Of a stretch of DNA of 64,000 nucleotides, positions 46,555-59,173 are shown one piece after another. Below the pieces are notes generated by a model. That model saw nothing but the letters and a program-made list of their open reading frames with translations. It did no database searches and was not told the origin of the DNA. The DNA is from Parasponia andersonii (taxonomy: Eukaryota; Streptophyta; Magnoliopsida; Rosales; Cannabaceae). A program made the translations under genes and the position numbers. Location of the stretch: contig JXTB01000541.1 of assembly GCA_002914805.1 (NCBI GenBank), positions 39,581 to 103,580 on the forward strand, read 5' to 3'. The first letter of the stretch is position 1. Each line of letters starts with the position of its first letter.

Positions 46555-47934
46555 ATGGGTAATCTAAACAACTTTTCTTTTAAATATGAGGGGTTGCCAC
46601 CTTCCAAATCACCTTTCTTTAATGGAAGTGATTTTATCTATTGGAGAAGTCATATAGATACATATTTTAGATCCAAAAATTTTGATTAATGGTATATTGT
46701 CATAACCATTAAAAATTACAAAGATTGTTAATGGAGTTGAAGTAGAAAAAGATATTGAGGAATATGATGAAAAGGATAAAATATCTTTTATCAAAAATGG
46801 AAAAGCTAGAAACATTCTTATGTGTGGTCTAGATTGGAACGTATATAATAATGTTATAAAAGCTAAGGACGCTCATAAATTATGGAACATACTTAAAGTG
46901 TCATATCAAGGAACTAATTCCATGAAGGAAACTAGAATTAATATTTTCACAAGAACCTGAGTTATTAAAAATGTTAAAAGATGAATCTATTTCTCAAATG
47001 TTTACTAGATTTACTTTCATCATTAACTCTCATGGTGCTTTAGGAAAAATCTTTCCAAATGGTGAGTTGGTAAGTAAGATTCTTAGAAGCCTCCCTCAAG
47101 CATATAGAAGCAAAGTGGTAGTTATTCAAGAAGCAAGTAAGAACTTATGGGTTCCCTCATGACCCATGAAATCTTTATAATAGAAACTAATGAAAATGAA
47201 GGAGAAGAAAAGATAAAGAAAGGAATCTTTCTTAAAGCAGCCATACAAGAAAGCAATGAGAAAGAAGAAGAATTTGCGGATAGTGAGCTAGAAGACATTA
47301 CCTTACTTACTAAAAGGTACAAGAAGTACTTAAATTTCAAAAAGAAGAATTTCAAAAAGAATACCAAAGGCAATGACTTCCGAGAGAAGAAAATAAAGGA
47401 TAATCTCATCACTTGTTTTGAATGCAAGAAGCTAGGACATATGAAGAACGAAAGTCCCTTGAGAAGAAAAATGAAGAAGAAGGCAATGAAGGCCACTTGG
47501 GATGATAGTGAAGAAGAAGAGTCCAATGGAGAAGAATAAGAAGAAATTGCCCACATGTGCTTCACGACAATAGAAAATGAGGTAAGTTCTCTTAAACCTA
47601 AAGGTGAATTTCATGATGATGGTTTTACTAATAGTGATTTTAGTAATGATACTGATTGTGATTTATCATAGGAAAGTTTATTGAATAATTTCAATGATTT
47701 ATACAAAAACTATGAAAAACTCATTTTCAAGAACAATCTCTTAAAAAGGTAATTCTTAGTTTGTCAAAAATAGTTGAAAAGTTTACTAAAGAAAAGGAAG
47801 TAAAATTACGTTGTAGTAATTGTGATGTTTTGTTAAAAGAAAATACTTCTTTAACTGACAAGATTTTTGACTTAACTAAAATTGTCCATAACTTTACAAA
47901 TATATTTGTTTTGTTGCTGTTTAAGACAATATAA
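46555..47934 (+). pseudogene. Ty1/copia gag (UBN2 type) and start of pol linker
   Basis: ATG at 46555: MGNLNNFSFKYEGLPPSKSP, FNGSDFIYWRSHIDTYF, then frame breaks. AKDAHKLWNILKVSYQGTNS, KDESISQMFTRFTFIINS, NGELVSKILRSLPQAYRSKV, then LMTHEI in the next frame. The zinc knuckle CFECKKLGHMKNES has lost its last Cys. The tail (47560-47930) is an acidic/Lys-rich coiled-coil linker with stops. Such long linkers occur in Sirevirus-like copia elements, lineage not certain. It is cut at 47934. Confidence 0.75.
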
Positions 47935-48205
47935 AAGTGTAAAAGTGGTTTTAAACTTTGTTTAAAACGAAAGGAATTCAAGTGTACCTAGGTTGCTCTA
48001 AATGATCTTCTTTGAATTGTATATGTGGGAACTGGCTTGTTGATTATTATTATAGGTCTTAAACTATAATTTTAATCATGTGGGGATGTCCTAAAATAGG
48101 GGAGGTGCTTCCAAATATTTCTAGAACCATATGGTACCATTTAGAAGCAAATGGACTAGTTTTTATGAAAGTAGATGACATTTTGGTTCATTTTGTGATT
48201 AGGGT
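47935..48205 (+). mobile_element. Internal fragment of a family A LTR
   Basis: Reverse complement of about 31990-32260 in A1 (AAGTGTACCTAGGTTGCTCTAA, GGAACTGGCTTGTTGATT, TGTGGGGATGTCCTAAAATAGG). No LTR termini, so this is a rearrangement relic, not an insertion. Confidence 0.75.
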
Positions 48206-48223
48206 TCCTTCTTGTGTAAAAGT

Positions 48224-49103
48224 TGTGATTCGGTCTTGTACTTGTTTAGTAGAAGGAGAATTTTGCAAGGATAAGAAATTCTTTGATTTATTTGAAAACG
48301 TCTAAAAGTTATAGTTTTATAAAATAATCCATTTTAAATAAAATATTTGAAATTCCATCTTGTGAACCTCTCCCACAGTTCGTATACACCATTAAACATA
48401 GATCAATTAAATACTGAAAAGAACATAAATCAAATGTGTGTTCAAGCATCATCATTATCTATGTTAGAATAGATATTAGAATGGCATACATGAGTTCACA
48501 GACAAAATGGAAAGTAGTAATCTTGGTTCAATGCTAAAACAAAACTCAAATAATCCAAACATCGCAACAACATGCTTCAAGCATTACCAAGATAATAAAC
48601 TATAGTCAAGATGATCTCTTACTCCTCTTAATCTCCTACGTCGCATTGGAAATGACTTGAGGAAGGGAGGAAGGGGTGAGCATAAAATTCCCAGTAGAAA
48701 AAACAGTTACCCGGTCGAAAACATTTTAGTTATGGAAAGTTTCTGCATGTTTAGTCTAAATCCAATACATACATATATAATGATCCAAAACTGGAAATCC
48801 ATATGTATATGTATAAATATATCAATACAATCAAAACCATCCAATTCAAATGCACATGACACAAATCAACCATACCCATGAGCTCACATCCTCTCATTTG
48901 TGGCAACCCAGAATGATGGCACTAAGTGTACCTAACAGCTTGCCTGACACCTAAGCCCATACCCGGAGGGGACACCTATATGTCCCCTACCAAACCTAGA
49001 GAGGCAACCGAATTACCTATGCCTACCAAATAGGGAGGTAATCAGAAGTAACAAAACTACGCGCAAGTTTATGGACTCTATACTGACGGTGGGGCACGTA
49101 GCC
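48224..49103 (-). mobile_element. Family B LTR fragment (U5 half)
   Basis: It aligns with 21866-22745 (GAATTCCTTGATTTATTTGAAAA-type segment, TTCGTATACACC, CATACCCGGAGGGGACACC, GACGGTGGGGCACG). The start TGTGATTCGG is a worn TGTCACGACC. It stops at 49103, against the CACTA transposase. Confidence 0.8.
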
Positions 49104-50983
49104 TGGTAATTTTTGTATCATTTTTAGTTATATTGTATCGAAAATTACTTGCAAACATATCAGAAAACTTGACAAATTTAATAAATTGACAAAATTTATG
49201 TCGATTATCAGTACTGAGACTGTACTCTACATAGGGTATAATCAATTTGTTCCCTTCTTCAACGACAATTAATTCTGATTTGATATTTAAATCTTTTAAG
49301 CCACGCCTTGCATTCACTATGTCCTTGGATTTTTCTTCATTGCTTGACATTGTACAAAGAACTCTATCGTATACATTTTTCTCAATATGTATAACATCGA
49401 GAACTTGCCTTAATTTTAATGATGACCAATACTCAAGCTCAAAAAATACACTTTTCTTTCTCTAGTTAAGTACTTTGTTGTCCTATTTTTATTTTATCTC
49501 ATCATATTTTAGATGTTTACCTAGTACATTAGGTCATAGATGACTGTGTTGTTGTAGAATATCTTTATTAAAAAATACCCTTCATGGATTTCTTCTCTCT
49601 ACCTTCCCATCAAACAGTGAACTTTTCAAAATGTATGAGATTTTGGAAGAAAACATCTATGGCCCACATAACAAGTCTTTGTTCTTAAATGCATTGATGG
49701 AGTATCTTCATTATATGTAGGACGTGCATTGTACCCATGCCACTCCATTCAGATAAACTACTACGAGCTAAAAAATCATTTACAATCAATATCAAACATT
49801 TTTATTATCAATGCCATCTCTCATTTCAACTCCAACATGCCATAAATGCTTCAATTCTTCCACCCACGGTCTTAGAAGTACATCAACAAGAGATTGCAAT
49901 CTAGGAATGAAAAGGAACATCATAAAATACAACTCTTTCATGCATGGCCACAGAGGAAGGATATAAGTAGTTGAAATAATTGGCCACATACTGTAAGATA
50001 AACTCAAGTGGCCAAATAGATTAAACCCATTAGTAACTAATCCCAAACAAATATTTGTTGTTCTAAAGCAAAATCTGGATACTTCATATGAAAATCATTC
50101 CATGTTTCACTATCAACAGGATGTCTTAATACCCTTTCCTTGTTTAAACAACCCTTAAAATGCCACTTTATTTTTATTTTTTTGCAGTATGTCTAGACCC
50201 ATATGGACACTTCAATTGTGGTGTTAAAGGAAAATACTATAATACTTTGGGAAGTATATTCCTCTCGCTCATAGTTTTTTCTACCCATCAACTCATCCTA
50301 CAAAGGGATAATTCTCCATGTTACTATTCTCGTTCTAAAATAACGCACAGGCATATTGGCATGCATGAATAGACTCGTATCCCAAAACTAACTTAGATAT
50401 CCACTTCTTTGCATCATAATGCAATTGTGGTATCTTATTGTCAAGTGGAAATACATCCTTCAATAATTTCAATAAATTATCAAATAACTTATTAGTCCAC
50501 TTATGCATTACTTTGAAATACATAAGTTTGACCAAAAGTTCAAAGATGAGTAACTGGTGTATCTTAGATACAACTCAGCTTCCACTTTAGAGAAGAACTT
50601 ATCATATTGTTGGCTAGATATAGATAGTCTCATTGTCATATCATCTCGTATATCATATTCATTTTCACCATATTCTGCATTTTTTGGCCCAATAAAATTT
50701 TGAAATATGTCCATTATCTCATCTATCAGATCAACATTTTCTACATGAACATTATTGTTGAGTTAGTCTACGATGAATCAAATCCATTGTTTGTCAAATG
50801 TGCTTCTAGCATTTTAGTAGTCTGATGAAACACATTCTGACATATCAGATAAAGGCATTTAACTCTGGCTTGGTCATTGACATATTGTTCAGCCCTTTCA
50901 GCAAATACAATTGTACAATTCCAATATGCATCACACCAATAATCTTTCAAATATATCCAACTCTTATCCACAGGCATCCGCAC
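49104..50983 (-). pseudogene. CACTA (En/Spm) TNP2-like transposase, truncated
   Basis: Minus strand from MPVDKSWIYLKDYW (transposase-associated N-terminal domain, 50983-50768, Cys pair damaged), through YGWSD-like region IGPKNAEYGENEYDIRDDM, HKWTNKLFDNLLKLLKDVFP, GYESIHACQYACALF, RPVDSETWNDFH region, LVTNGFNLFGHLSLSYSMWP, LRPWVEELKHLWHVGVEMRD, PTYNEDTPSMHLRTK, SIFFELEYWSSLKLR, VIHIEKNVYDRVL, to KFCQFIKFVKFSDMFASN. The C-terminal domain (DUF4218 side) is missing at 49104. Multiple stops. It would cut and paste the element. Confidence 0.85.
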
Positions 50984-51580
50984 TGTTATTATTCACAACA
51001 ACTTAGTGTTCAAATAGAATAGTTATAGATGACCATGCAAAACATGTCCTAAATCAACCTTATCGCTCTATTTCTAAAGGATAAGGCCCTATCTCATTTA
51101 GAATTACTTTATTATATGGTACATTATTCATGTAAATATTATTATGTTTACTCCAAAATTCAAGCAACATTTCCAAATAGCTCTCCTAAGTGTGCTACAT
51201 ATATGTACACACTTAGAGACAGTAAGGAGATACCACTAGAATTTCGACTGAAGAACAATATTTATAAGTAAATGACAATAAATAACATGTAATCCCAAAC
51301 TGTCCAAACGGAACAGTTCAAAAATCGATATTGAGATATATATTCTCTCATCAACTTCCGAACGGGTCTAAGATAATTTCGTTTGAGACTAAAATAATGC
51401 ATGCAAGTAGTAAAGTCACTATGTGTACAAATGTACACATTATGACAGTGACTATAACCTTTATCGTCACATGTCAACAAGTTTGGAATAGTCTTGATCA
51501 TCATAATTGTCTAACTCTGAGTATAATGGTCAAGAATATCCCAAACAAGTTTATAAGTAGTGACCATTCTAGTGTTCATG
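50984..51580. other. Upstream region of the CACTA transposase
   Basis: AT-rich; short ORFs at 50825-51022, 51262-51504 and 51331-51585 have no domain. It may contain an intron or leader of the transposase transcript. Confidence 0.4.
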
Positions 51581-51995
51581 ATTAAATGAGGTATTTCTTA
51601 GTATTTTTTTAATTGTATGAGTATTTCTGTTACTATAAGGGTATTTTGGTTATTTTATTATTTTAGAGGAATTTTGAGTATTTTAAGAATTAAATGAGTA
51701 TTTTTAGAAATTTTTTAATTGTATGAGTATTGTCGTTACTATAGTGATATTTTTGGTATTTTATTATTCTATGGCCATTTATGATATTTTGTAAATTAAA
51801 TGGGTATTTTTAGGTTTTTTTAAATTGTATGAGTATTTCAGGCAATATAAGGGTATTTTGGGTTTTTTATTATTCTAGGGATATTTTGAATATTTTGTGA
51901 ATTAAATGGGTATTTTTGGGAATTTTGTTAAAATAACCTATTTTTTGGAAAAATTAGTTGTAGGGGTATTTCAGGTATTTTATAAATTAATTTTT
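51581..51995. repeat. About 107-bp AT-rich tandem repeat, four units
   Basis: The motif ATTAAATG(A/G)G starts at 51581, 51689, 51794 and 51901 (spacings 108, 105, 107). Each unit repeats TTAATTGTATGAGTATT and TTTTATTATTnTA. Further worn copies continue to about 52110. Confidence 0.8.
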
Positions 51996-53039
51996 TTTTG
52001 TTTATTTTGCCAAAATAACCTACTTTTCGTAATTAATTATTTGTAACAGTATTTTGGATATAATTATAATTGTAGGTGTATTTCGGGTATTTTATTAACT
52101 ATAGGAGTATTACTATCCTGTTATTTTATCTATTGACTATCCTTTTCTTTTCTTTATTTACATTAATTGTATTTTTATTTTTTTTTCCTTTTTTCTTATC
52201 ATTTTAATTTGGTTATAACTACTTAATTACAAAAAAGTTTCTAAACAATTTACTCTAAAAATTATTAATTAAATATTTATTTATTCATGAAAATTAATTA
52301 CTTAAAATTACTTCAAAATAATCATTTAAAAAAATCTTATTCAATTAAATATTTTATTCATTTAACAAAATAATTCATTATTATTCATTTCATTTATTAA
52401 TTCTAATAAAATAAAATTCTAACCTAAAAACTTTCTAATTCATAAACTAAAATAAAAAAAATACTAAAAAAAATCAAAATTTAACACAAAAAAAAATCGA
52501 ACTAAATAATTTTTCATACTCAATCCACAACTTCAAAACATAAATATCTACTAATAACTCATCAAATCCAATAGCCCATAATCTATTAAAAATTCATATC
52601 TAATATCAAAAAATTCATTAAATATTCATATTCCTAATAATATAATAAAAAAATCTAAAACTAAAAAAAAACTACACCAATATTTATTTTTCCTTATATT
52701 ATAACATTTATTTGAATTAATACTAAAACAAAACTAAAATATCAACACATAACCATATATATATATATCTCATATTCAAATTTATCTAATATTACAACAT
52801 ATATTTTGAATTATTTAAACAAAAAATTAAACCACAAATTAATCTAAAATGAACCTATTAACCTCAAAGGAGAGGTGGATTTTTTCATCAAATCCAAAAA
52901 AAAAAATCAACAACAAAGGAAGAGAGAGAGAAAGAGAGAGAAATAGCAAAACAAACTTACCAATCTAAGAGGAAATAAGTAGAATCACAGTGCGAGAGAG
53001 AGTGATAAAAAACTGAGGAAAAAAAGATTGATTTCTAGG
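51996..53039. other. AT-rich low-complexity DNA within the CACTA element
   Basis: Long A/T runs, a short TA run near 52758, and an AGAGAG stretch near 52920-52945 with a minus-strand AGATTGGTAAGT, a possible splice donor. No protein. Confidence 0.5.
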
Positions 53040-53365
53040 TATAGAAACCGATCATCTAAAGTGGCGACTAGTATCTTCACTTTAGTCGAGACGTCGCCAC
53101 TTTAAAGCAACGATAATTGTCACCACTTTAAAATTTGAAAACTTAAAGTGGCAATATGTGTCACCATTTTAAATATCTTAATCTAAAGCGGAGATATTTG
53201 TTGCCACTTTTAACCAAATTTTTGTCTCTATTTTTATATGTTTCATATTAATTATAATTATTTTAATTTATCAATAATAAATCAGTCTAAAGTGGCAAAA
53301 ATAGTCGCTACTTTAGAACAAATAATTTTACCCAATCTAGCGCTAGTTGGTGCATTTTTTTTAAA
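53040..53365. repeat. CACTA subterminal repeats (AAAGTGGCGAC units)
   Basis: Direct and inverted copies of AAAGTGGC / GCCACTTTAAAG recur: 53059, 53094, 53117, 53147, 53203, 53295 and about 53361. This is the layout of binding sites near CACTA ends and is in the right place for the 5' side of the minus-strand transposase. The CACTA/TAGTG terminus itself is not seen. Confidence 0.6.
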
Positions 53366-53987
53366 GTGACGACACTTATCAGAAGGAAAATTTTGGTGCG
53401 CTTATCTAAAATAGTAACAATGATTAGATTTAATGCTCTATAGAGAAATTTTAAGAGAGAAACGAAAATATGATTTTAGCGCCCAATGAATTTATTTAGA
53501 TGTAATTCAAAAACCAAAAAACATGATTCTTTTCTCTTTTAATTTTTATATTTTGTTTTAATGAAATCTCGTTAGCAACTAAGAAAATCAAATGGAAGCA
53601 ACGTTTTAGTAAAGACATAAGTATAAATGTAAGTAGATAAATAATGCAAGTATTAAGTCATAGTCTAATATTAAGAGTATTATCAAAAAAAAAATCATAT
53701 TCTAAATAGTATTACTGAATCCTAGTTGTAACATTTTTCCTAAAATACAGGTATGGGCGTGGCTACTAAAGGTTGAGCTTGGTAACCCTTTTGTTAGGAA
53801 TCTATAGTTATATGCAATTAAAAGCCTATTTTGTTGTAGCCCTCTCGGTTTTTCAAAATAGATCGACATTACACTTGGCTCAGATTTAGTCAAAATTAAC
53901 TAAAATAATCTAACTACTTCATTAATCCTAGGACGAAACACCATTTTTTTAATAAATAATTTAATCTATTTTTTAAAATAGAATTAT
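53366..53987. other. AT-rich spacer before the Athila LTR
   Basis: No gene or repeat recognised; the ORF at 53702-53893 shows no domain. Confidence 0.4.
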
Positions 53988-56076
53988 TGTCACGACAAGA
54001 AATTCAAAGTTATGACTTTTAATAATTTTAAGTGAAAATAAAATAAAATTTTAATATTTCGAAATTCAGATGAAATCAAATATCAGATATTTTTGTTTTG
54101 ATCCTCAAATCATTATAAATTCCATAATCATTAAAAACTCTTATAAGTTTTATTTACTTAAGCAAAAATATACATTAAAGTTTAAGTATATTTCCAGTTA
54201 TCTTATTCAGAAACTTATTAAGAAATCATACATTGAGGTAATTTGAGATTGATTGAAACTTTTATTCCAAAGTCCAAATTAAACAGGTTATATAAAATCA
54301 ACCGTAATTTTAAGCACTTAATTTAACAACAAAATCATCATCATACATACACTTACTACACTAGACTTGGCTAAACAATCGAAGAAGGAAAAAAAATTAA
54401 CAAGTAATAGAAACAAACCCGCCAGCTGATGAACGTCTAATTGTGTACATTTATTATGGGATTAGATCATCATTATATACTTAAAGTTTCATTTCCATAA
54501 TTTGAAGCACTTTTGGAGACTTAGGCATAAAAGCAAGAATTACCTCTAATTTGTACTAAATATTCGTTTCTGCACAGGTTTCCTAAAATAGGCACAGATT
54601 CTAAACTACATGGAATTTTGATCCAATTATTGAACTCATGGATTTTGGACTCAATTACTCACTAAGTCCAATTCACAAGATCTGCTCAGATTATTTCGAA
54701 ATGGGTCTCAAATGGACAACATTATAAATTAGATTGTACTCACGTTTAGCCCGACACTCTTTGTTGTTTGGCCTATTCTGACCTCATTATAATCTCAAAT
54801 GGAGTGATTCGTGATGCTATGGATATGTACACAAAATTATCTAGATGATTTTTTCTTTGAAAAAATTCAAAAGAAGCCGAAATCAGGGCAAAAATATCGG
54901 ATCTTTCTACATGATAGGATCAACAACTGATTTTGACTCAGCAGAACCTAACTTCACCAATTTTGCTATAAGTCAAGAAATACTTATCCAAAGTATGCAT
55001 TTTTGGTGGCATACGACTCCTAAGAGATAAAGCTTCATGTTTTTGTTTTGATCAAGATATTTCTCATCCAAATTCATGAAGTTTTAGATATATTTTTGGG
55101 AGAGACTGAACTGCCAAAACAAGTTGCCAACTTGCTCTTATCTTTAGTTTACAAATTTTGACTTTGTATCTCTAAATTTTCCTATAAATAGATGCTTAAG
55201 CTAGGCTTATAAGGCATCTTGGTTTTGTAAACTAGATCACTCTCTTTTATTCTCCTCTTGTTATTCATGATATTTTGATCTTGCTTTGCATTCAAAATAG
55301 TAAGAGTTTTAAATTTATAGTTATGTTCATATTGTGTTCATACTTTTTATTCATCTTCATCATGTTTACTTAATCTTATATGTTGCTAGGATGAAAGGGT
55401 GAACCTCTGCGAGGAAAGATAGGTATAATCTAAACTCTAGGTGGACTTCATTATTTATATCTTTTAATCACTGTTATGCATGTGCTATTTAATTTTTTTA
55501 ATCAATCGTAGTACCTTTCTTGTTAAGTGGTGAGTCTTGATTCATTGTAGTCAACCATTGGCACAACAAATACTTAATTCCTTTTATACCGGTTGTGCTA
55601 GGAAGAAATTTTGATTTGTTGTGAACATAAGGTGGTACCATGAATACTTGACCACATTTGCAAGTGTTGGCGTTATCAAAGAAGGTAATTAAGAAAACTA
55701 ATCTAATCACATAAATAACTAATAATGGACCTTTAATGATTAATCTTCCGATTGGAACCTCCGTTATATGTGGATTCCAATTGAGTGATAAAAGATCTTA
55801 GGTTATACTTATTTGATATACTCAAGAGTGGATCCCCTAATCTTAGCAACTGTTTAATTCTGCAACTTTATATCGTTATATTTTTGTCACTTTTTTCATA
55901 CTGTCATAATCATTCTATAACATACTTTCTTCCATCATCTTTATTCCTGTAATATATGTGTTATGGTCTTGTATTATTCATTAAGCTTCATGTGGATCGA
56001 CATCAGTCTTACTGAGTAATTTATTACTTTGACACTCCTGCACTTGGGAAAAGACTTCATTAATTTGAATCAGTCA
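53988..56076 (+). mobile_element. 5' LTR of the Athila element (2089 bp)
   Basis: Starts TGTCACGACAAG and ends GAATCAGTCA, with spacer AGTTTT before the primer site. The start is a good TG candidate, without a second LTR to confirm. The ORFs 54845-55030 and 55498-55710 are chance. Confidence 0.65.
55183..55190 (+). promoter_or_regulatory. TATA box of the Athila LTR
   Basis: TATAAATA in CCTATAAATAGATGC, about 890 bp before the LTR end; marks the likely U3/R promoter for the genomic RNA. Confidence 0.55.
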
Positions 56077-56082
56077 AGTTTT

Positions 56083-56100
56083 TGGCGCCATTGCCGGGGA
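56083..56100 (+). other. Primer binding site, tRNA-Asp type (Athila)
   Basis: TGGCGCCATTGCCGGGGA matches the complement of the plant tRNA-Asp 3' end except for one base (A where the tRNA predicts G). The same 18 bases recur at 57803-57820 in the duplicated copy. Confidence 0.85.
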
Positions 56101-56308
56101 GGTAAAGTTTATTCCACAAACCATAATTTCATTTCTTTTTGTTTTAATTTTTATCTCATCTCTTTCCTTCTTCATTTTCTTTCTTAGTGATAAAACAAAA
56201 ATATCCTTCCTTGTTTTTTTTTTCTTTTCTTTCTTCATTTGTATAAAAGTTTGGTCACGCTCATCAAGTGGTAGACTTACTAGGAAGCCTTCATTTTCTC
56301 GTGAAAAC

Positions 56309-57365
56309 ATGGCCGAAAATCAAATTGACCAAGGAGATAATCATTCTATACATAATGACCAAGATAGGCCTAAGACACTAAGATACCACATGAATCCCAC
56401 AAGAATAGGTGCACCGTCATGTTTAGTTTTTCCTCCTGATGCATCTCATTTCAATTTCAAGCCTGGTATCATTCAACTTTTACCAACTTTTCATGGCTTA
56501 GATTCAGAAAATGTATATTTGCATTTAAGGGAATTTGAAGAGGTGTGTAATACTTATAATGACTAAAATTGTAGCATGAATACCATTAGACTTAAGCTTT
56601 TTCACTTTTCATTAAAAGATAAAGCTAAAACATGGCTACAAAATCTTAGGTTAGGTTCCATTGGTTCTTGGGATGAAATGCAACAACAGTTTTTAAAAAA
56701 ATTTTTCCCTCCTCACCAAACAAATTCTTTCAAAAGATAAATCACCACTTTCACTCAAAAACAAGGAGAAACATTTTACCAGTGTTGGGATAGGTATAAG
56801 GAATTACTTAATACTTGTCCTCACCATGGTTTTGAAACATAAAGGTTACTGACTCATTTTTGAGAGGGATTAACACCTAGAGATAGGCAAATGATCAAAA
56901 TGATGTGTAATGGTACTTTTGAAGATAAAGATCCCAATGAGACAATTGAATACTTAGACTTACTACCTAAAAATGCACAAAATTGGGACATTGTGGGAAC
57001 TTGTGAGATACCTACCAAAACTCAACCCTCTGTATGTAGTGGAGGCATGAATAACCTTAGGGAAGATCACGAGTTTCAAGCCAAACTTGCATCCTTAGCT
57101 AGAAAAGTTGAGGCACTTGAAATGAAAAGAGTGGTCAAGTGAAATCTGTGCAAGAAATTGTGTGTCATATTTGTGAAACTAATGATCACTCAACTAATGA
57201 CTATCCAACTTTGCCTTCTTTTAAGGAATGTCTTCATGAGTAAGCTAATGTCTTAAACACATTCAAAAGTACAAATCCTAATCCATATTCTCAAACATAT
57301 AATCCCGGTTGGAGAAATCACCCAAATTTTAGTTGGAGGAATGATAATCATGCACAATCTTCACA
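56309..57365 (+). pseudogene. Athila gag, first copy
   Basis: ATG at 56309 (MAENQIDQGDN). The capsid-like domain: PSCLVFPPDASHFNFKPGI, LHLREFEEVCNTYND, stop at 56564, then NTIRLKLFHFSLKDKAKTWL, EMQQQFLKKFFPP, stop at about 56738, QGETFYQCWDRYKELL, two more stops (about 56839 and 56861), then DRQMIKMMCNGTFEDKDPNE. A frameshift near 57140 precedes VCHICETNDHSTND. Stops fit C-to-T changes of Gln codons in at least two places. Ends at the join N. Confidence 0.85.
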
Positions 57366-58028
57366 NCTTGACCACATTTGCAAGTGTTGGCGTTATCAAA
57401 GAAGGTAATTAAGAAAACTAATCTAATCACATAAATAACTAATAATGGACCTTTAATGATTAATCTTCCGATTGGAACCTCCGTTATATGTGGATTCCAA
57501 TTGAGTGATAAAAGATCTTAGGTTATACTTATTTGATATACTCAAGAGTGGATCCCCTAATCTTAGCAACTGTTTAATTCTGCAACTTTATATCGTTATA
57601 TTTTTGTCACTTTTTTCATACTGTCATAATCATTCTATAACATACTTTCTTCCATCATCTTTATTCCTGTAATATATGTGTTATGGTCTTGTATTATTCA
57701 TTAAGCTTCATGTGGATCGACATCAGTCTTACTGAGTAATTTATTACTTTGACACTCCTGCACTTGGGAAAAGACTTCATTAATTTGAATCAGTCAAGTT
57801 TTTGGCGCCATTGCCGGGGAGGTAAAGTTTATTCCACAAACCATAATTTCATTTCTTTTTGTTTTAATTTTTATCTCATCTCTTTCCTTCTTCATTTTCT
57901 TTCTTAGTGATAAAACAAAAATATCCTTCCTTGTTTTTTTTTTCTTTTCTTTCTTCATTTGTATAAAAGTTTGGTCACGCTCATCAAGTGGTAGACTTAC
58001 TAGGAAGCCTTCATTTTCTCGTGAAAAC

Positions 58029-59173
58029 ATGGCCGAAAATCAAATTGACCAAGGAGATAATCATTCTATACATAATGACCAAGATAGGCCTAAGACACTA
58101 AGATACCACATGAATCCCACAAGAATAGGTGCACCGTCATGTTTAGTTTTTCCTCCTGATGCATCTCATTTCAATTTCAAGCCTGGTATCATTCAACTTT
58201 TACCAACTTTTCATGGCTTAGATTCAGAAAATGTATATTTGCATTTAAGGGAATTTGAAGAGGTGTGTAATACTTATAATGACTAAAATTGTAGCATGAA
58301 TACCATTAGACTTAAGCTTTTTCACTTTTCATTAAAAGATAAAGCTAAAACATGGCTACAAAATCTTAGGTTAGGTTCCATTGGTTCTTGGGATGAAATG
58401 CAACAACAGTTTTTAAAAAAATTTTTCCCTCCTCACCAAACAAATTCTTTCAAAAGATAAATCACCACTTTCACTCAAAAACAAGGAGAAACATTTTACC
58501 AGTGTTGGGATAGGTATAAGGAATTACTTAATACTTGTCCTCACCATGGTTTTGAAACATAAAGGTTACTGACTCATTTTTGAGAGGGATTAACACCTAG
58601 AGATAGGCAAATGATCAAAATGATGTGTAATGGTACTTTTGAAGATAAAGATCCCAATGAGACAATTGAATACTTAGACTTACTACCTAAAAATGCACAA
58701 AATTGGGACATTGTGGGAACTTGTGAGATACCTACCAAAACTCAACCCTCTGTATGTAGTGGAGGCATGAATAACCTTAGGGAAGATCACGAGTTTCAAG
58801 CCAAACTTGCATCCTTAGCTAGAAAAGTTGAGGCACTTGAAACGAAAAGAGTGGTCAAGTGAAATCTGTGCAAGAAATTGTGTGTCATATTTGTGAAACT
58901 AATGATCACTCAACTAATGACTATCCAACTTTGCCTTCTTTTAAGGAATGTCTTCATGAGTAAGCTAATGTCTTAAACACATTCAAAAGTACAAATCCTA
59001 ATCCATATTCTCAAACATATAATCCCGGTTGGAGAAATCACCCAAATTTTAGTTGGAGGAATGATAATCATGCACAATCTTCACAACCATCATTTCATGC
59101 ACAACAACATTTTCAAAATCCTCAAGGTTATGCACCTTACATACCTTCTCCTAGGAAAAATTTTGAAGAAACA
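58029..59173 (+). pseudogene. Athila gag, duplicated copy leading into pol
   Basis: Same reading and stops as the copy at 56309; differs by Thr for Met before KRVVK. This copy continues past 59085 (PSFHAQQHFQNPQGYAPY) into the protease region, so it is the natural neighbour of pol. If the duplication is artificial only one gag exists. Confidence 0.8.

Larger units (their letters stand above)
55647..59085 (+). repeat. 1719-bp direct duplication joined by a single N
   Basis: 55647-57365 and 57367-59085 are the same sequence at an offset of 1720, starting CTTGACCACATTTG and ending GCACAATCTTCACA. An N at 57366 is exactly the join. One base difference found (T 57123, C 58843). Confidence 0.95.

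Noticed and set aside
56074..56310. Minus-strand 78-codon ORF found twice (also 57794-58030)
   Set aside because: Antisense of the Athila primer site and gag leader; doubled only because of the assembly repeat.
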